From: Rhabdophis nuchalis
Lineage: Eukaryota; Chordata; Lepidosauria; Squamata; Natricidae
Direction: 5' to 3'
DNA: 64,000 nucleotides
Assembly (NCBI GenBank): GCA_039707465.1
Contig: CM077644.1
Coordinates: 214,953,962-215,017,961 of the forward strand
A model generated the notes under the pieces. That model worked only from the letters and a program-made list of their open reading frames with translations, was not told the origin of the DNA and ran no database searches. Positions 1 through 11,830 of this stretch are shown here, one piece after another. Position 1 is the stretch's first letter, and every line of letters begins with the position of its first letter. The position numbers and the translations under genes are program-made.

Positions 1-696
1 TCCTTGAGTTACTGTTGGGGAGCTGTGAGGAAGAGGTATCCCAGAGGTGGAAAACAAGGGATCAGGAACAGTTTGGACAAGATCGCTAACTGTCAATGTG
101 ACACTATGCAATAGTGGAGTAGTTATGTAAAATAAGGTTTGAAGCAGCCTTTCCCAACCTCCAGAGGTGTTGGACAAGTCTGATCTTTCTAATCTCAGCC
201 AAATTGCCAGTAGACCATAATAAGATGGCATTGTAGGAAGTTGGCACCCACCTCTCTCCTAGAAAATGAAATATTTTAGGAAATATTAAACGACAAAATA
301 TTTCCCCCTAAAAGGGAGGAAGAAACTCATCCCACCACCGCCACACACACACCTTTGTCAATGGACCATTAAGGCCTGGCCCAGAGAAACATGTTTTTAG
401 ACAGGAAACAGACTCACTCTTAAGGCCTAAACCAGTCTATTCTACATAACAAACATCTACAGGCATAGCCATAAGAGGAGCCCCAAAGCCCTTTCATTAC
501 ATCACCACCCAGCAAGACTCAACCAAACTTGGACTTAAAGCACAGCCTACAGAGTTGCCCCTGCATGGTGCCATGGGAGTCTGAGAGCCAATCAGAGTGC
601 ATTTCTTGCAGAGGAGCGGGAAGCCCCTGGGTGGGGCCCAACAGGGCATAAAACCCAGGGACTTAACAAGCCAGCCCTTTTTTTTCTTCTTCAACA
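1..696. other. No gene seen; AT-rich flank
   Basis: No reading frame here resembles a protein family. Around 144-180 there is a short stretch resembling the end of a squamate hAT MITE (CAGCCTTTCCCAACCT start), too degraded to bound. Confidence 0.4.
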
Positions 697-1690
697 AACC
701 ACCCCAACGATGCCATCGAGGTGCTGTCCCGGTGTTTGGAGGCCGTACGGATCTGGATGGGTAGTAACAAACTCAAGCTCAACCCGTCCAAGACCGAGTG
801 GCTGTGGTTTCCGGCTCCCCGGTTCAGCCAGATAAGTCCAACACTGGCCATTGGGGGCGAACAACTAGCCCCCGTGGAGAGGGCGCGCAACTTGGGCGTC
901 CTCCTGGATTCCCGGCTGTCCATGGAGGACCATGTGGCGGCCGTGGCCAGGAGGGCATTTTATCAGGTTCGCCTGATACGCCAGTTGCGCCCCTTACTGG
1001 ACCGGGGGGACCTTCGCACAGTCACTCAAGCGCTTGTGACTTCTCGGCTGGATTACTGTAACGCTCTCTACATGGGGCTCCCCTTGAGGTGCACTCGAAA
1101 GCTACAGCTAGCCCAGAACGCGGCCGCGCGGGTGATTATGGGTGCCCCAAGGCATGCCCACATAACACCTCTCCTGCGCGAGCTGCACTGGCTGCCTGTG
1201 GCCTTTCGAGTGCGCTTCAAGATGTTGACGACCATCTTCAAATCGCTCCATGGCTCGGGGCCTAGCTATATACGAGACCGCCTTCTGCCCCATACATCCC
1301 TTCGTCCGATCCTCTCCCACAGAGAGGGCCTTCTCAGGGTGCCGTCAACCGGGCAATGCCGGTTGGCGACACCCAGGGGAAGGGCCTTCTCTGTGGCGGG
1401 CCCGGCCCTCTGGAATGACCTACCCCCCGACCTTCGCACCATCTTGGACCTCCACTTCTTCCGCCAACACCTGAAGATGTACCTATTCCAACAAGCCGGC
1501 CTAGCGTAGCCCCCCATTTCTGACTATATTTATAAATTTTAAATTTTTAGGGTTTTAAAGGGTTTTAGCACGGGTTTTAGGTTAATTTAATATGCTTTTT
1601 AGAGTTTGTTTTGTTTTGTAATGGTTTTTAATGATGCCTGTGCGCCGCCCTGGGTCCTAACGAGAAGGGCGGGGTATAAATTTGATAAAA
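697..1690 (+). mobile_element. L2-clade LINE, 5'-truncated, RT C-terminus still open
   Basis: The frame 721-1509 reads without a stop through the last 262 residues of an L2-type ORF2 protein. Homology starts slightly upstream, near 700. Recognisable stretches are LNPSKTEWLWF, the LGVLLDSRLS block, VTSRLDYCNALYMGLP, QNAAARVI, LHWLPV and WNDLPPDLR, all in family order. The catalytic fingers/palm lie 5' of the truncation, so this copy cannot retrotranspose. A roughly 180-bp 3' UTR ends in a GC-rich hairpin-like GCCGCCCTGGGTCC block and an A-rich (TAAAA)n tail. Other copies lie at 7.4, 8.5, 9.6, 41.0, 41.9 and 54.8 kb. The open frame suggests a fairly recent insertion. It is not a host gene. Confidence 0.85.
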
Positions 1691-2149
1691 TAAAATAAAA
1701 ATAAAAAACATCTTTGAGGCGTATGATCCCTCTTTTCCCTAGGTGGTCCTGTCCACCATTAAAACCATCTTTCCAAGTGGCCTCCATGTTTCCAGTGTCT
1801 TTTTCCCCATTTGAAACTGAACCCAGATGGGCATTTCTTCCAACAGTATGTAAAGGGGCCAGTCAGGAGGATTTCTGCATGCATACATATCTACCAATAT
1901 AACCCCGCCCCTTCAGTCAACAATGTGCAAAAAGTGGAAGAAAAGGCAAATACTGGAGGGATTGTGGTTTCATGTTCTGCCTGTATCCTGCAGGTGGGGT
2001 TTTGCTTGTTTGCATGGCCCCGTTTCTGGCATCCCACAGACCAGTGCTGGTCCACAGACTGGGGTTTGGGACTCCTGTTTTAACTAGCCAATTCTCTCAT
2101 AGCTAGGGAGAAAGGCTTTTGCCTAAATTGTCATTGAAATGAATTGATA

Positions 2150-2362
2150 TGTCAACATCAACAATAGCACCAGACTAGAAACCAGGGGATTGTGAGTTCA
2201 AGTCCCACCTTTGCCATGAGAACCAACCGTGTGACTTTGAGCCAATCATTCTTTCAGCCCAACCCACCTCACAGTTTTATTGTTGTGGGGAATATAGGAA
2301 GAGAAAGGTGGACTAGATATGTTCACAGCCTTGAGTTATTTGTAAATGTAATAAAGGATATG
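2150..2362 (+). mobile_element. Sauria-type tRNA-derived SINE
   Basis: A tRNA-like head (GGATTGTGAGTTCAAGTCCC, a B-box-like motif) is followed by a body reading CAGCCCAACCCACCTCACAG and a tail reading GCCTTGAGTTATTTGTAAA. I recognise this layout as the squamate Sauria SINE. The 5' end is diffuse. Confidence 0.65.
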
Positions 2363-2379
2363 CAAATGAACATAGAGAC

Positions 2380-2660
2380 CAGAGATGGTATTCAGCAGGT
2401 TCTGACCACTTCTAGAGAACTGGTAGCGGAAATTTTGAATAGTTTGGAGAACTGGTAAATACCACTTCTGACTGGCCCTGCACCCATCTATTCTCTGCCT
2501 CCCGAGTCCCAGCTGATTGGGAGAAAATGGGGATTTAGCAGTAAACTTCCCCTGGAATGGGGAGGGAATGGAGACTTTACAGTATCCTTCCCCTGCCACG
2601 CCCACCAAGCCATGCCACGCACACAGAACTGGTAGTAAAAATCTTTGAATCCAACCACCA
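2380..2660 (-). mobile_element. hAT-type MITE (CAGTGGTGG.. / ACCGGTTCT family)
   Basis: Uninterrupted copy of a roughly 280-bp element, in the reverse orientation to the split copy at 7212-8514. It starts CAGAGATGGTATTCAGCAGG and ends near CCAACCACCA. The flanking octamers ATAGAGAC and ATACATAC match at 6 of 8 positions, consistent with a decayed 8-bp duplication. Internal AACTGGTAGT motifs are shared with the copies at 7.2 and 60.7 kb. Confidence 0.6.
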
Positions 2661-2904
2661 ATACATACTCATTTATTAATCTTTAGGGATAAGCAAACTC
2701 CAGACTGGAAACAATATTGAAGGAAACCAGATTAAAAACAAGAAAGTCCATCATAAGTGACTTCAGATGGTGGGAGAAATGTGAAATAAATGTGATATGT
2801 AAGTGGATTAAAGAGCATGTACAATACTGAGGGAAGCTGAAAATCTTTTAGACAACAAGCAGGTGACAGCTGTGGCTGGGAGAAGGGTGGGCTGTGCATA
2901 GATT

Positions 2905-3360
2905 TGTCTAATGTGCCAATTGTGCCCTTTCTTTGACCAGAACACTCTGCTCATGGTTATTCATGCTTTGGTCACCTCCCATGTGGATTACTACAATGTG
3001 CTCTACATGAGGCTGCCCTTGAAGACCACCCAGAAAGTTCAACTGATCCGGAATGTAACAATGTGCACAGTACATAGATTTGCCCATGTAACACTTCAGT
3101 TGCACGAATTGAACTGAATTCCAGTTTTTTTCCAGCCTTATCTGCAGGATTGCCTTTTTAAAGGACATCTACCCATCCTACCAGAACAAATGGGGTAAAC
3201 ACACTCCTAGTCTGTACCCCTAAATGTTGCCATCTGAAGTATACCTTTCCTTTGGCAGCTCCTGTCCAATAGAATACTTTTTTGCCTAAAGTTCAGCAGG
3301 TCTCCACCCACCTAGCCCTCCATAAAGGTTTTGAAGGCTTGGCTTTTCTTATTCAGTGCT
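2905..3360 (+). mobile_element. Degenerate L2-clade LINE fragment
   Basis: The frame 2911-3117 encodes CQLCPFFDQNTLLMVIHALV and VDYYNVLYMRLPLK, a decayed version of the RT C-terminal block seen intact at 697-1690. Diverged L2 sequence continues out of frame to about 3360. It is older than the other L2 copies. Confidence 0.6.
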
Positions 3361-3417
3361 CAGATTGAAGAGGAAATAACCCTACAAGAAATTAGGTAGC
3401 TTAGTATCAAAGTGCTA

Positions 3418-3570
3418 CAGGTGGTTCTCAACTTACCTTCAAAATTACAAAAATGAAAAAGGGTGACTTATGAATTGGATCCAAAGTTAATGACAGTTGA
3501 GGCCCCTCTTGTTTGCATAACTGAATTTCAGGTACTCCGCAACACAGCATACTTACAACCATTTGCAGTG
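3418..3570 (+). mobile_element. Tigger-like MITE fragment
   Basis: Begins CAGGTGGTTCTCAACTTACC after TA, matching the start of the CAGGTAGTCCTCGACTTACG family (best copy 28641-29019). The rest is eroded and the 3' end is uncertain. Confidence 0.35.
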
Positions 3571-3860
3571 TCCCAGGGTCCCATGAAAAATTGCCAGAAA
3601 TATGAAAAATAAGAGATAACTTTCGTTCATAAAAGTAAAATTCCCAAGCAAACCCATTTTTATCTCATGCCTCCAGAAATTTCATAATGGAAGGGGGGAA
3701 AATATTTAAATTAAATTCTGAAGAAAATATATGGAATATACTTTTAGCGTTTATTAAGCACAATTTATTTATTATTGCATTAAATCTATTTTGTATAATT
3801 GGGTCTGCTTGTAAAATTATATTTAGTGTATTATTTTTTAAAAGAAACATTTCTTTAGAC

Positions 3861-4132
3861 TCGGCCTGCGCAACATGTAGAAAGCAAAGGCCACATTGGT
3901 AAAATTGCAGGACGATGCAATACCTGGTGTACTTTCAATAATCTGGCAACTAGAAGAGCGTCAACAATGCTGGAGCTGATGGTAACAAGTAAGGCTTGGA
4001 GGCACTCAGCAGTGCATCCTTCAAGAACAGCTGTGCTAAGCTCATTGTTAAAAAAGAAAAACCGCTGGCAGGCTGCATAAGGCTCTTTGGTGGGCTGCGT
4101 GCGGTCTGTGGGCTGAATATAGTGGAGGCCTG
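3861..4132. mobile_element. hAT-like non-autonomous element, family not recognised
   Basis: The 272-bp segment is flanked by a perfect 8-bp duplication, CTTTAGAC at 3853-3860 and 4133-4140. The ends (TCGGCCTGCGCAAC on the left; CAGGCCTCCACTATA when the right end is reverse-complemented) share GGCCT at the same offset, so the terminal inverted repeat is short and degenerate. There is no coding capacity. I do not recognise the family and saw no second copy in the window. Confidence 0.55.
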
Positions 4133-4591
4133 CTTTAGACAATGATGGGTATGGTTATGCTCTGGAGTTGAAGGCAAAGCTACTTGACATGATTGCCCTC
4201 AAGGGACCTTTCTCTATCTGCCACTTGGTTTATTGAGGGAGGCTTGGAGATCAAATAACAAAAGAGAGACTCTGATCACTGCTGGAGGAAGAAAAAAGAG
4301 TAAATTTGACTGGCACAGCTAAGAACCTATACCATGGTGGAAAGGGTGGCAGGGCATCAATACATCTCTGCCCTTCCAATGGTGAGTTGTCACCCAGCAG
4401 CACTATTTAAGGTGGTCGGTTCCCTGTTGAAGGAGGATGGACAGAAAGACCTGTCAACAGGCCACTGTGACATGTTTGCATGCATTTTGTCTATAAAGCT
4501 GCCTACATGAGCACAATATAACATTATATTTCAGGTAAAGCCTTTTAATGTGATCTGGAAATCATTCCAGTTTATGCAGTCTGATGAAGTA

Positions 4592-4985
4592 CAGGTAGAC
4601 CTTGACTTACGACCGGTTGCTTAATGACATTTCAGAGTTACGATCAATATTCCCAGGGCTACCTACAACTTGGATTTGAAGTTGTGATGGCCGCTCCCCT
4701 GCTCATAGGACTGCATTTGGGGCACTTGGCAACCAGCCTCTATTTAAAACTGTTAGCGGCTTCCCATGGTTATGTTACATTTTTTTCTAGAAATAAGCAT
4801 TTACTTCCAGTTTCCAATAAACAATATTTATTATAGAAATTGGATTTGCTTAAAGATCAACATGTCTGCTTAGCAACCATGGTGATTCATTAATGACCAT
4901 TGCCATAAGGTCATAAAATCAGGCAGGCATGTGGCTTATGACCATAATTCTGGACTCACTTTTGGTCATATGTGGAGAACTACGT
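4592..4985 (+). mobile_element. Tigger/mariner-like MITE
   Basis: Starts CAGGTAGACCTTGACTTACG after TA and decays toward GAACTACGTA at the right end. The internal TTGCTTAATGACATTTCAGA and CATGTGGCTTATGACC are family motifs shared with 28641-29019 and 63007-63579. It is non-coding. Confidence 0.6.
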
Positions 4986-5049
4986 ATAACATTCTACGCC
5001 ACCCAGAGTTGCCAATATATGGTGATGACCTAGGACTTCAAAAGCATGT

Positions 5050-5265
5050 AAAAATGCAAGTAGAAAAATAGGAAGCACCTTTGATGGGAAGGTAACAGCG
5101 TTCCATGTGCCTTCTGTGTTTAATCAAACTGGCCACATGACCATGGAGATGTCTTCGGACAGCGCTGGCTCTTTGGCTTTGAAACGGAGATGAGCACCGC
5201 TCCCTAGACTCAGGAACAACTAGCACATATGTGTGAGGGGAACCTTTACCTTGCCTTTTATATGG
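5050..5265 (-). mobile_element. SINE-like squamate repeat
   Basis: Contains GGTAACAGCGTTCCATGTGC, CGGAGATGAGCACCGCTCCC and GAACCTTTACCTTGCC, an arrangement I recall as a common squamate interspersed repeat. Only one copy is present here, so the assignment rests on memory rather than internal comparison. Confidence 0.4.
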
Positions 5266-5695
5266 TGATGATACCAATTTTATATACATATATTTTTGTT
5301 TTTCTAATCTTCTATTCTGGGATGCATTGAAAGTGATCTGGAGGGGCCCTGTGTTACCGGGGGACAACACAGGTTGAAACGGTCTTGAACTGACAGGCTA
5401 TGAAGTTACTGCTTGTCCAGAAACCACTCTGGGTATGCTCTCTTTGAACTCTGGTTATGCTCCAATCAGACCTCTTCCTGAAGGAGCAATCCACAAGTGT
5501 CCTGGACTTGCAGCTACTGCTGAGTTGCAAACCGAGACCATTTGCAGACAGGTCAAATGTTACATTTGTTACACGTAAAAATGTAACAAACAAATGTTAG
5601 CATCTTGAATCAGAATAAAATGTAACAAACAAAACAAGCATCCTGAATAAGATTTTGTAACTGTTAAAGGAATAAAAAAGTAATAAATCAACAAA

Positions 5696-5726
5696 TATTT
5701 ATTTATTTGTTTGTTTGTTTGTTTGT

Positions 5727-5761
<35 letters not shown>

Positions 5762-5764
5762 TTA
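5696..5764. repeat. (TTTA)n/(TTTG)n microsatellite
   Basis: About 70 bp of ATTT units with an interior run of TTTG units, followed by ordinary AT-rich sequence. Confidence 0.9.
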
Positions 5765-5902
5765 AACTGATATGCCGCCTATTCACCAGAGGGGAGACTA
5801 GGTAGCTTCCAGACATTACCAACAAATATAGACAATATCTAATATGAATTTAGGACACAAATGAAATGTATATATACTGTATATATGTCTGTGCTTTTAG
5901 AT

Positions 5903-6008
5903 CAGGGGTTCCCAAACTTGGCAACTTTAAGACTTGTGGACTTCAACTCCCAGAATTCTGGAAGTTGAAGTCCACAAGTCTTAAAGTTGCCAAGTTTGGA
6001 AACCCCTA
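5903..6008. mobile_element. Fold-back hAT MITE with perfect 8-bp TSD
   Basis: The 106-bp element is nearly all palindrome: CAGGGGTTCCCAAACTTGGC reads back at the right end as GCCAAGTTTGGAAACCCCTA, with the AGACTTGTGGACTTCAACTC arm repeated inverted. TTTTAGAT flanks both sides (5895-5902 and 6009-6016). Related copies: 37532-37648 and 50554-50689. Confidence 0.85.
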
Positions 6009-6016
6009 TTTTAGAT

Positions 6017-7203
6017 TGACAGGACTAATAAAGTTTTTGAACCACGCATGCTGTTTTTTCTATTTTTTTTCTAACCTACCAAGAGAGGCAGCAAATGAGC
6101 TGGATCCCATATGTGAAGCTGATTGGTAGAAAGCCAGTCAGTTCAAACTCTTATGCCTCTTTTTCACAATCAATGTTTGAAATGCAGTGGACTGTCATGG
6201 GCTAGGAAGCAAGTCTGGTAAAACAGCAGCCTCTTTGTCGGTTCACACTGAGACCACTAGTGAAAGATTGAACAAGTCTCAGCCCCTAACTATCTGAGAG
6301 ATAAATTGGATTCTAAAATAACAGCAGGATTTCTCTAACTACTATTCTCGTTCAATAAATGTTGTTAAAAGAAACAGTAGGAGAACTTTCCCTTGTGTGG
6401 ATGTTGCCTGCAAAAAGATTGATTCCGTTTGTCTCTTGTTTTAGTAATGGACATGTTTGATAGCAGGTTGTTTTTCTCTGACTTATACAGATGTAGAAAA
6501 TGTATGCTGAACACAGATTTCTAGTTTAGTCAGGATTTCAATGGAACAAAACAGTAAGTTTCCAATTAACTTAAGAGCCCAGTTCTAAACCTCCTTATTT
6601 TAACCATTGACCAAAGCAATGATCCACCCTGAAAATGAGGAATGTTAAGTCCATTTTCCCTAATTATTGGCACAATGAAAAGTCTTGCAAGATGTCTTTG
6701 CCAAAGAAACTTATTCAATAACTTCTGTTAAATGCTTCTCTGTTTAGAATAGTAGAATGGAATAAATATATAAAGCATTCTAAAAATGCCACATGCTCAA
6801 AAATTACAAGAAAGAACAAGCAAGAGCTAGAGAATAATTATATAAGCAGATTAAATGAGAAAAAATGTAGTGATAGGATCTCCTCTGAAAAGCCTGTGAT
6901 TATGTAGGATAGAGAAAGAATGAAGAGTTTTCAATTAATGGAGCGAAAGAGACAGAATCCTTCTAGTATAACCCAGATGTTACTATTCTAAAAACCAGTT
7001 AACTGTTGAGGGGATCATCCAAGCTTTAATTCTGATCACTGCAAATGGGCCATAGCAAGACCATTATTTCATTTCATAATACTTTAAATAACTCTGGTTA
7101 GAACAGGCTGCAGTTCCCTGAAAGTGTGATTTATAGAATAAGTGAAATCTTTTACTCTCTTCCTCTTGCAAATGAAAAATAAGAGGGGAAGAGTCTATAT
7201 TTG
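6017..7203. other. AT-rich sequence, no feature seen
   Basis: No homology to coding sequence and no terminal repeats were recognised. All frames are short and without pattern. Confidence 0.5.
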
Positions 7204-7211
7204 GTACTTAA

Positions 7212-8514
7212 CAGTGGTAGAATTCAAATTTTTTACTACTGATTCTCTGGGTTTGGTTTGGTGGGTGTGGCAGGGGAAGGATATTGTAAAATCTCCATCC
7301 CCCCCCCCCCACTCCAGGGGAAGGTTACTGCAGAATCCCCATTCCCTCCCGATCCGATGGGACTCAGGAAGCAGAGAATAGATGGGGGCAGGACCAGTCA
7401 GAAGTGGAATTTACCGGTTCTCCGAACTACTGAAAATTTAGAGTTTAGAGTTTAGAGTTTATTGGTTTTTTATACCGCCCTACTCCCGAAGGACTCAGGG
7501 CGGTGTACAGCCAAAATAAAAACAAATATATAAAAGTTAAAAGAAAGCTTTTAAAAGACATAATTAAAATATTGGCTGAAATGTGAAAAAAACCCAAACT
7601 AACCCTGATTAAAATAATAAAAAATTAAATTTAAAAATTTAAATTTAAAAATTTAAAAATCATGCTTTATGCCAGCCCGGCTGGTTAAAAGAGAAAGGTT
7701 TTGAGACCGCGGTGGAAGGTGCGTAAGTCAGGGATAGTTCTTAATTCCGGGAGCAATTCGTTCCAGAGGGCAGGTGCTCCCACGGAGAAGGCTCTCCCCC
7801 TGGGTGTCGCCAGTCGACATTGTCTAGCTGACGGCACCATGAGGAGACCCTCTCTATGGGAGTATACGGGCCGGTGGGAGGCTCTCGGTGGCAGAAGGCG
7901 ATCTCGTAGGTACCCCGGTCATAAGCCATGGAGCGCTTTAAAGATGGTAACCAACACCTTGAATTGCACCTGGAAAACCACTGGAAGCCAGTGCAGCTTG
8001 CACAGGAGGGGTGTTACATGGGAGCGTCGCGTCGCCCCCATAATTACCCGTGTGGCCGCATTCTGGACCAGTTGAAGCCTCCGGGTGCTCTTCAAGGGGA
8101 GCCCCATGTAGAGAGCATTGCAGTAGTCCAGACGGGAAGAGACAAGGGTGTGAGTGACTGTGCATAGGGCATCCTGATCTAGGAAGGGACGCAACTGGTA
8201 AATCAGGCAAACCTGATAAAAAGCCCTCCTGGCGACAGCCGTCATATGATCTTCTAAGGACAGCCGTGCATCCAGGAGGACACCCAAGTTGCAAACCCTT
8301 CCTGTGGGGGCTAAGGTCTCACCCCCCATAGCCAGCGATGGAACCTCTTTCAAAGTGGTGGGGAAGAAACCCTCTCTCAAAGAAGGATTGATAATACCCT
8401 GGAGCCAGCCTCGTGTAACCTCCTGGGTGGCCAGCACCAACCAGGAGGGACACGGGTCCAATAAACATGTGGCAGCACTAAGAACTGGTCAGAACCTGCT
8501 GAATACCACCTCTG
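7212..8514 (+). mobile_element. hAT-type MITE split by an L2 LINE
   Basis: The left part (7212-7440) begins CAGTGGTAGAATTCAAATTT and the right part (8466-8514) ends GAATACCACCTCTG. Joined, they match the layout of the intact copy at 2380-2660 (reverse orientation there). The flanks GTACTTAA and GTATTTAT match at 6 of 8. A C10 run lies at about 7301-7310. The L2 copy 7441-8465 interrupts it and is therefore younger. Confidence 0.65.
7441..8465 (-). mobile_element. L2-clade LINE, antisense, 5'-truncated
   Basis: On the minus strand, frames 8461-7919 and 7929-7741 encode the RT C-terminal region in order: LGVLLDARLSLEDHM, VSSRLDYCNALYMGLPLK, QNAATRVIMGA and LHWLPV, then a frameshift into the WNDL-type end. 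The 3' terminus lies at 7441 and carries a (TTTAGAG)n tail that reads as three tandem copies on the plus strand. The frame break makes it a dead copy. It sits inside the MITE 7212-8514. Confidence 0.85.
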
Positions 8515-8542
8515 GTATTTATGTTGTTATTGAAACATTGAA

Positions 8543-9010
8543 ACTAGCTACCTGCGAGACCGCATCCTACTTCATACATCCCTGTGGCCGATCCGCTCCC
8601 ACAGAGAGGGACTTCTCCGGGTGCCGTCCACTAGGCAATGCCAGCGGGTGACGCCCAGGGGAAGGGCCTTCTCTGTGGTGGGCCCAACCCTCTGGAATGA
8701 CCTACCCCCCAACCTCAGAACAACCACGGACCTCCACACCTTCCGCCAGAAATTAAAGACACTCCTATTTCATCAGGCCGGCTTGGCCTAAGTTATTTAC
8801 CTAGCCTTCAGTCTGTACCATAAATTGTTTTAATTGGGTTTTAGATGGGATTATGTTTTAACCTTTTAAATTTTAGCACAGGGATAATTTATTTAATTTG
8901 GTTTTAATTATTTATATTGTGATATTGTGTGTTTTAATTTCCTGTGCACTGCCCCGGGTCCCTTCGGGGAGAGGGTGCGGTTATATAAATTCGACAAATA
9001 AAAAAAACAA
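8543..9010 (+). mobile_element. L2-clade LINE 3' fragment
   Basis: Starts within the RT C-terminus (CTACCTGCGAGACCGCATCC), runs through the GAAGGGCCTTCTCTGTGGTG block, and ends with a 3' UTR and ATAAATTCGACAAATAAAAA. It is closely similar to the copy at 41931-42383, which starts at almost the same base, so the two probably belong to one subfamily. Confidence 0.8.
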
Positions 9011-9131
9011 AAAAAGAAGAAAACTTTTGTAGTGCCCAGGTAAGGTACAAAAACTCCGGCTGTCCCCAATTCACCATTCCTATCACCATTCCTGAAATAG
9101 GGAGGGGGGAGCCTGTGATTTGCATAGATTT

Positions 9132-9416
9132 CAGTGGTGGGATCCTCCAGGTATAACAACCGGCTCAGTTATTGCACAATTTACATGTGTGTGCACAGTT
9201 TGAAGAAACCTTCATTTCTGGGTTTCTTCAGAGGAGTAAGACAGCTGATTCGCATGGCAATCCTCTCTGCTGCGTAAATCAGCTGAGAAGATAAAGGTAG
9301 GAAAATAGTGAGGGCAGACGGGTGGGCCCATCTTATCATCAGGGTGAACCGGTTCGCTCCCAGCTGATTGTCAGAGCTTTCCCGAACCGGTGTGAACCGG
9401 TAGAATCCCATTCCTA
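9132..9416 (+). mobile_element. hAT-type MITE (accggtt family)
   Basis: Starts CAGTGGTGGGATCCTCCAGG and ends GAACCGGTAGAATCCCATTC. The flanking octamers ATAGATTT and ATAGGTTT match at 7 of 8. It is non-coding. Confidence 0.65.
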
Positions 9417-9644
9417 ATAGGTTTGTACATAAATCCAATTCTATTAGATAAAATAATATCAACAGACAGTATAGGTATACTTAACTGCTTCTCTGTGAGT
9501 TCCAGGTAAAACAAATATTAATACTGAAATAATTTCATAGTGTCCTTTTGCAATCTAGTGATCAGTTTACTGAATAATACAGAGTAGGTAAACATAATAT
9601 ATTATAAATGCTACAGGACAAGTCATTGTTGTTTATTGTAGTTG

Positions 9645-10275
9645 TAGGCTCCCCTTGAGTAGCATCCGGAGGCTCCAGTTAGTCCAGAATGCGGCTGCGT
9701 GGGGGATATTGGGAACATCTCGAAGTTCCCATGTAACACCTCTCCTGTGCGAGCTGCACTGGCTACCGATGGCCTTCCGGGTGCGCTTCAAGGTGCTTGT
9801 TACCATCTTTAAATCGCTCCATGGCTCGGGGCCTAGTTACTTGCGGGACCGCCTCCTGCCACATACCTCCCACCGACTGATTCGCTCCCACAGAGAGGGC
9901 CTTCTCAGGGCGCCGACTGCCGGTCAATGCCGGCTGGCGACGCCCAGGAACAGGGCCTTCTCTGTGGTGGGGCCCGCCCTCTGGAACGATCTCCCCCCCG
10001 AACTCCGCACCATCACCGACCTTCCCCTCTTCCGCCGCTCACTTAAGACACTTCTTTTCCAGCAAGCTGGACTGGCGTAGAACTTGAATTTTAGAACAAC
10101 AGAGCCTCAGCCAAGTTAGATAGGTTTTTAATGGGATTTTAGCACAGGTTTTCTATTTAATTTCTTTTTAACTTTTGTATATTGTTATTTATTGTATATT
10201 TTAATGTCCTGTGCACCGCCCAGAGTCCGTCTCGATGGAGATTGGTGCAGTTAACAAATCGAATAAAATATTAAA
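9645..10275 (+). mobile_element. L2-clade LINE 3' end
   Basis: The frame 9655-10080 is open for 141 codons over the RT C-terminus (RRLQLVQNAAAW, LHWLPMAFRVRFK, WNDLPPELRTI). A 3' UTR follows, ending CAGTTAACAAATCGAATAAA. It is 5'-truncated. Confidence 0.85.
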
Positions 10276-10279
10276 TATT

Positions 10280-11828
10280 AATATTACCAACAATTATGGA
10301 GAATTACTATATTTAGCTGCAGGGAATTATTTAACTGCCTTCATACTTTGACTGAAAAATAAAGGGGCACAAAGGAATTATAGAAAAAGTCGCTTTGGGC
10401 ATTTTTATTATCTTATTTCCCTGATATGGAGATTCAGTTATGAGATCCCCTTTTGAATTTCAATTCATTTTGAACAATACACAAAATAAATACGATCAAC
10501 CAGGGAAATCTGGGAAGAATCGGGAGTGTAGAATTTTATGTCCCAACCTTCTGTTCCATGTTAATAATTCATTTTTGTTGTTACATTTATTGGGCTATGA
10601 CATATGGCCAATTAAACATTGATTTGGGGTCTGTGGTTTTTCATTTCATTAGTTACTTGAATGTGAAATCTGAGTAATTAATTAATTGAACTTGCTAATT
10701 CTTGCTTTGAACTTTCAAATGAATAGTTACTTCTAATGTGAATAATATAAGCTAATAATAGGAATGATTATTATCATTTTGAGAGTGGATAGCAATATTG
10801 TTTATATAATGCTAGATAAATTAAAATTTGAATTTCTGAACTGCAGTTTTATATTGGAAGTATATTTTCACTTTATCTATAGAATGCATATAACTTAAAA
10901 AATCATGGATGCAACTGGAATGTTATTATACAACCTCTACTATATAATGTTAGAAATTTGCTGTATATTTAGTCATAGCTTTTTTGGACTTTTTTGCATT
11001 AAATGTTGCAAAAGAATTGTGATGGATGCATAATTTTGACTGTAATTATTCATGCAAATCAACTTACATATTGGAATAATGCTTTTTTGCTTCAGACATA
11101 AAAAAAAACCCAAGATTTATTTTGATAGTGTGAAAGTTACTGTTAATGATGAAAATAATCTGTAATTTAACTTATTGAATACCATTGTATAAAAATATTT
11201 TGGTTTTGTAATAAACACCCTTCAGTAACTATTGGCTATGCTGCACACATGAAAGAAACATAAAAAATATGGAACTGCTATTGAAACTCATCCAGTATAC
11301 AAGTACAGTTGGAATGTTTGTGGAGATCTAAAAGTAATTTGCTTGCTGCTTAGAATGCTGATGGGATATACCAAATACTGTTGTTACATATGCAAATAGG
11401 GCAGCCATGCAAGAGAGTCATATTACATTAAACAGAAATCAACACTCCAAAAGAATTTGGTTCCAGGACAGAAAAACCTGACATATGAACTACTTGTTGA
11501 CCCAAGAAAGATATTTTTGCCACCACTTCACATAAAACTCAGACTGCTGAAATTTTTTGTAAAAACAATAAACAAAGACAGCTAAGGGTTTTGTTATTTG
11601 AGACAGATGTTTCCAAGAATAACTGATGTCAAGATTAAGGAAGACGTTTTTGTTGCTTCACAGATTAGCTATGTCATTAATGACAAGAGATTCAAAGACC
11701 TGTTAGTAGGACAAGAGGAAAAATTACCTGGAAAGCATTCAAAGATGTCCTTAAGAATTTTCTTGAAACTGCAGAGCACCAAATTATATTCAAGTGGTTA
11801 AGAGACTTCTTATAGCATACAGGACTAT
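10280..11828. other. AT-rich sequence, no feature seen
   Basis: Long AT-rich stretch with no coding pattern, terminal repeats or recognisable repeat family. Confidence 0.5.
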
Positions 11829-11830
11829 TA

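Noticed and set aside
721..1509. 262-codon frame as a host gene
   Set aside because: It is the C-terminal part of an L2 reverse transcriptase with a 3' UTR and A-rich tail; multiple copies in the window.
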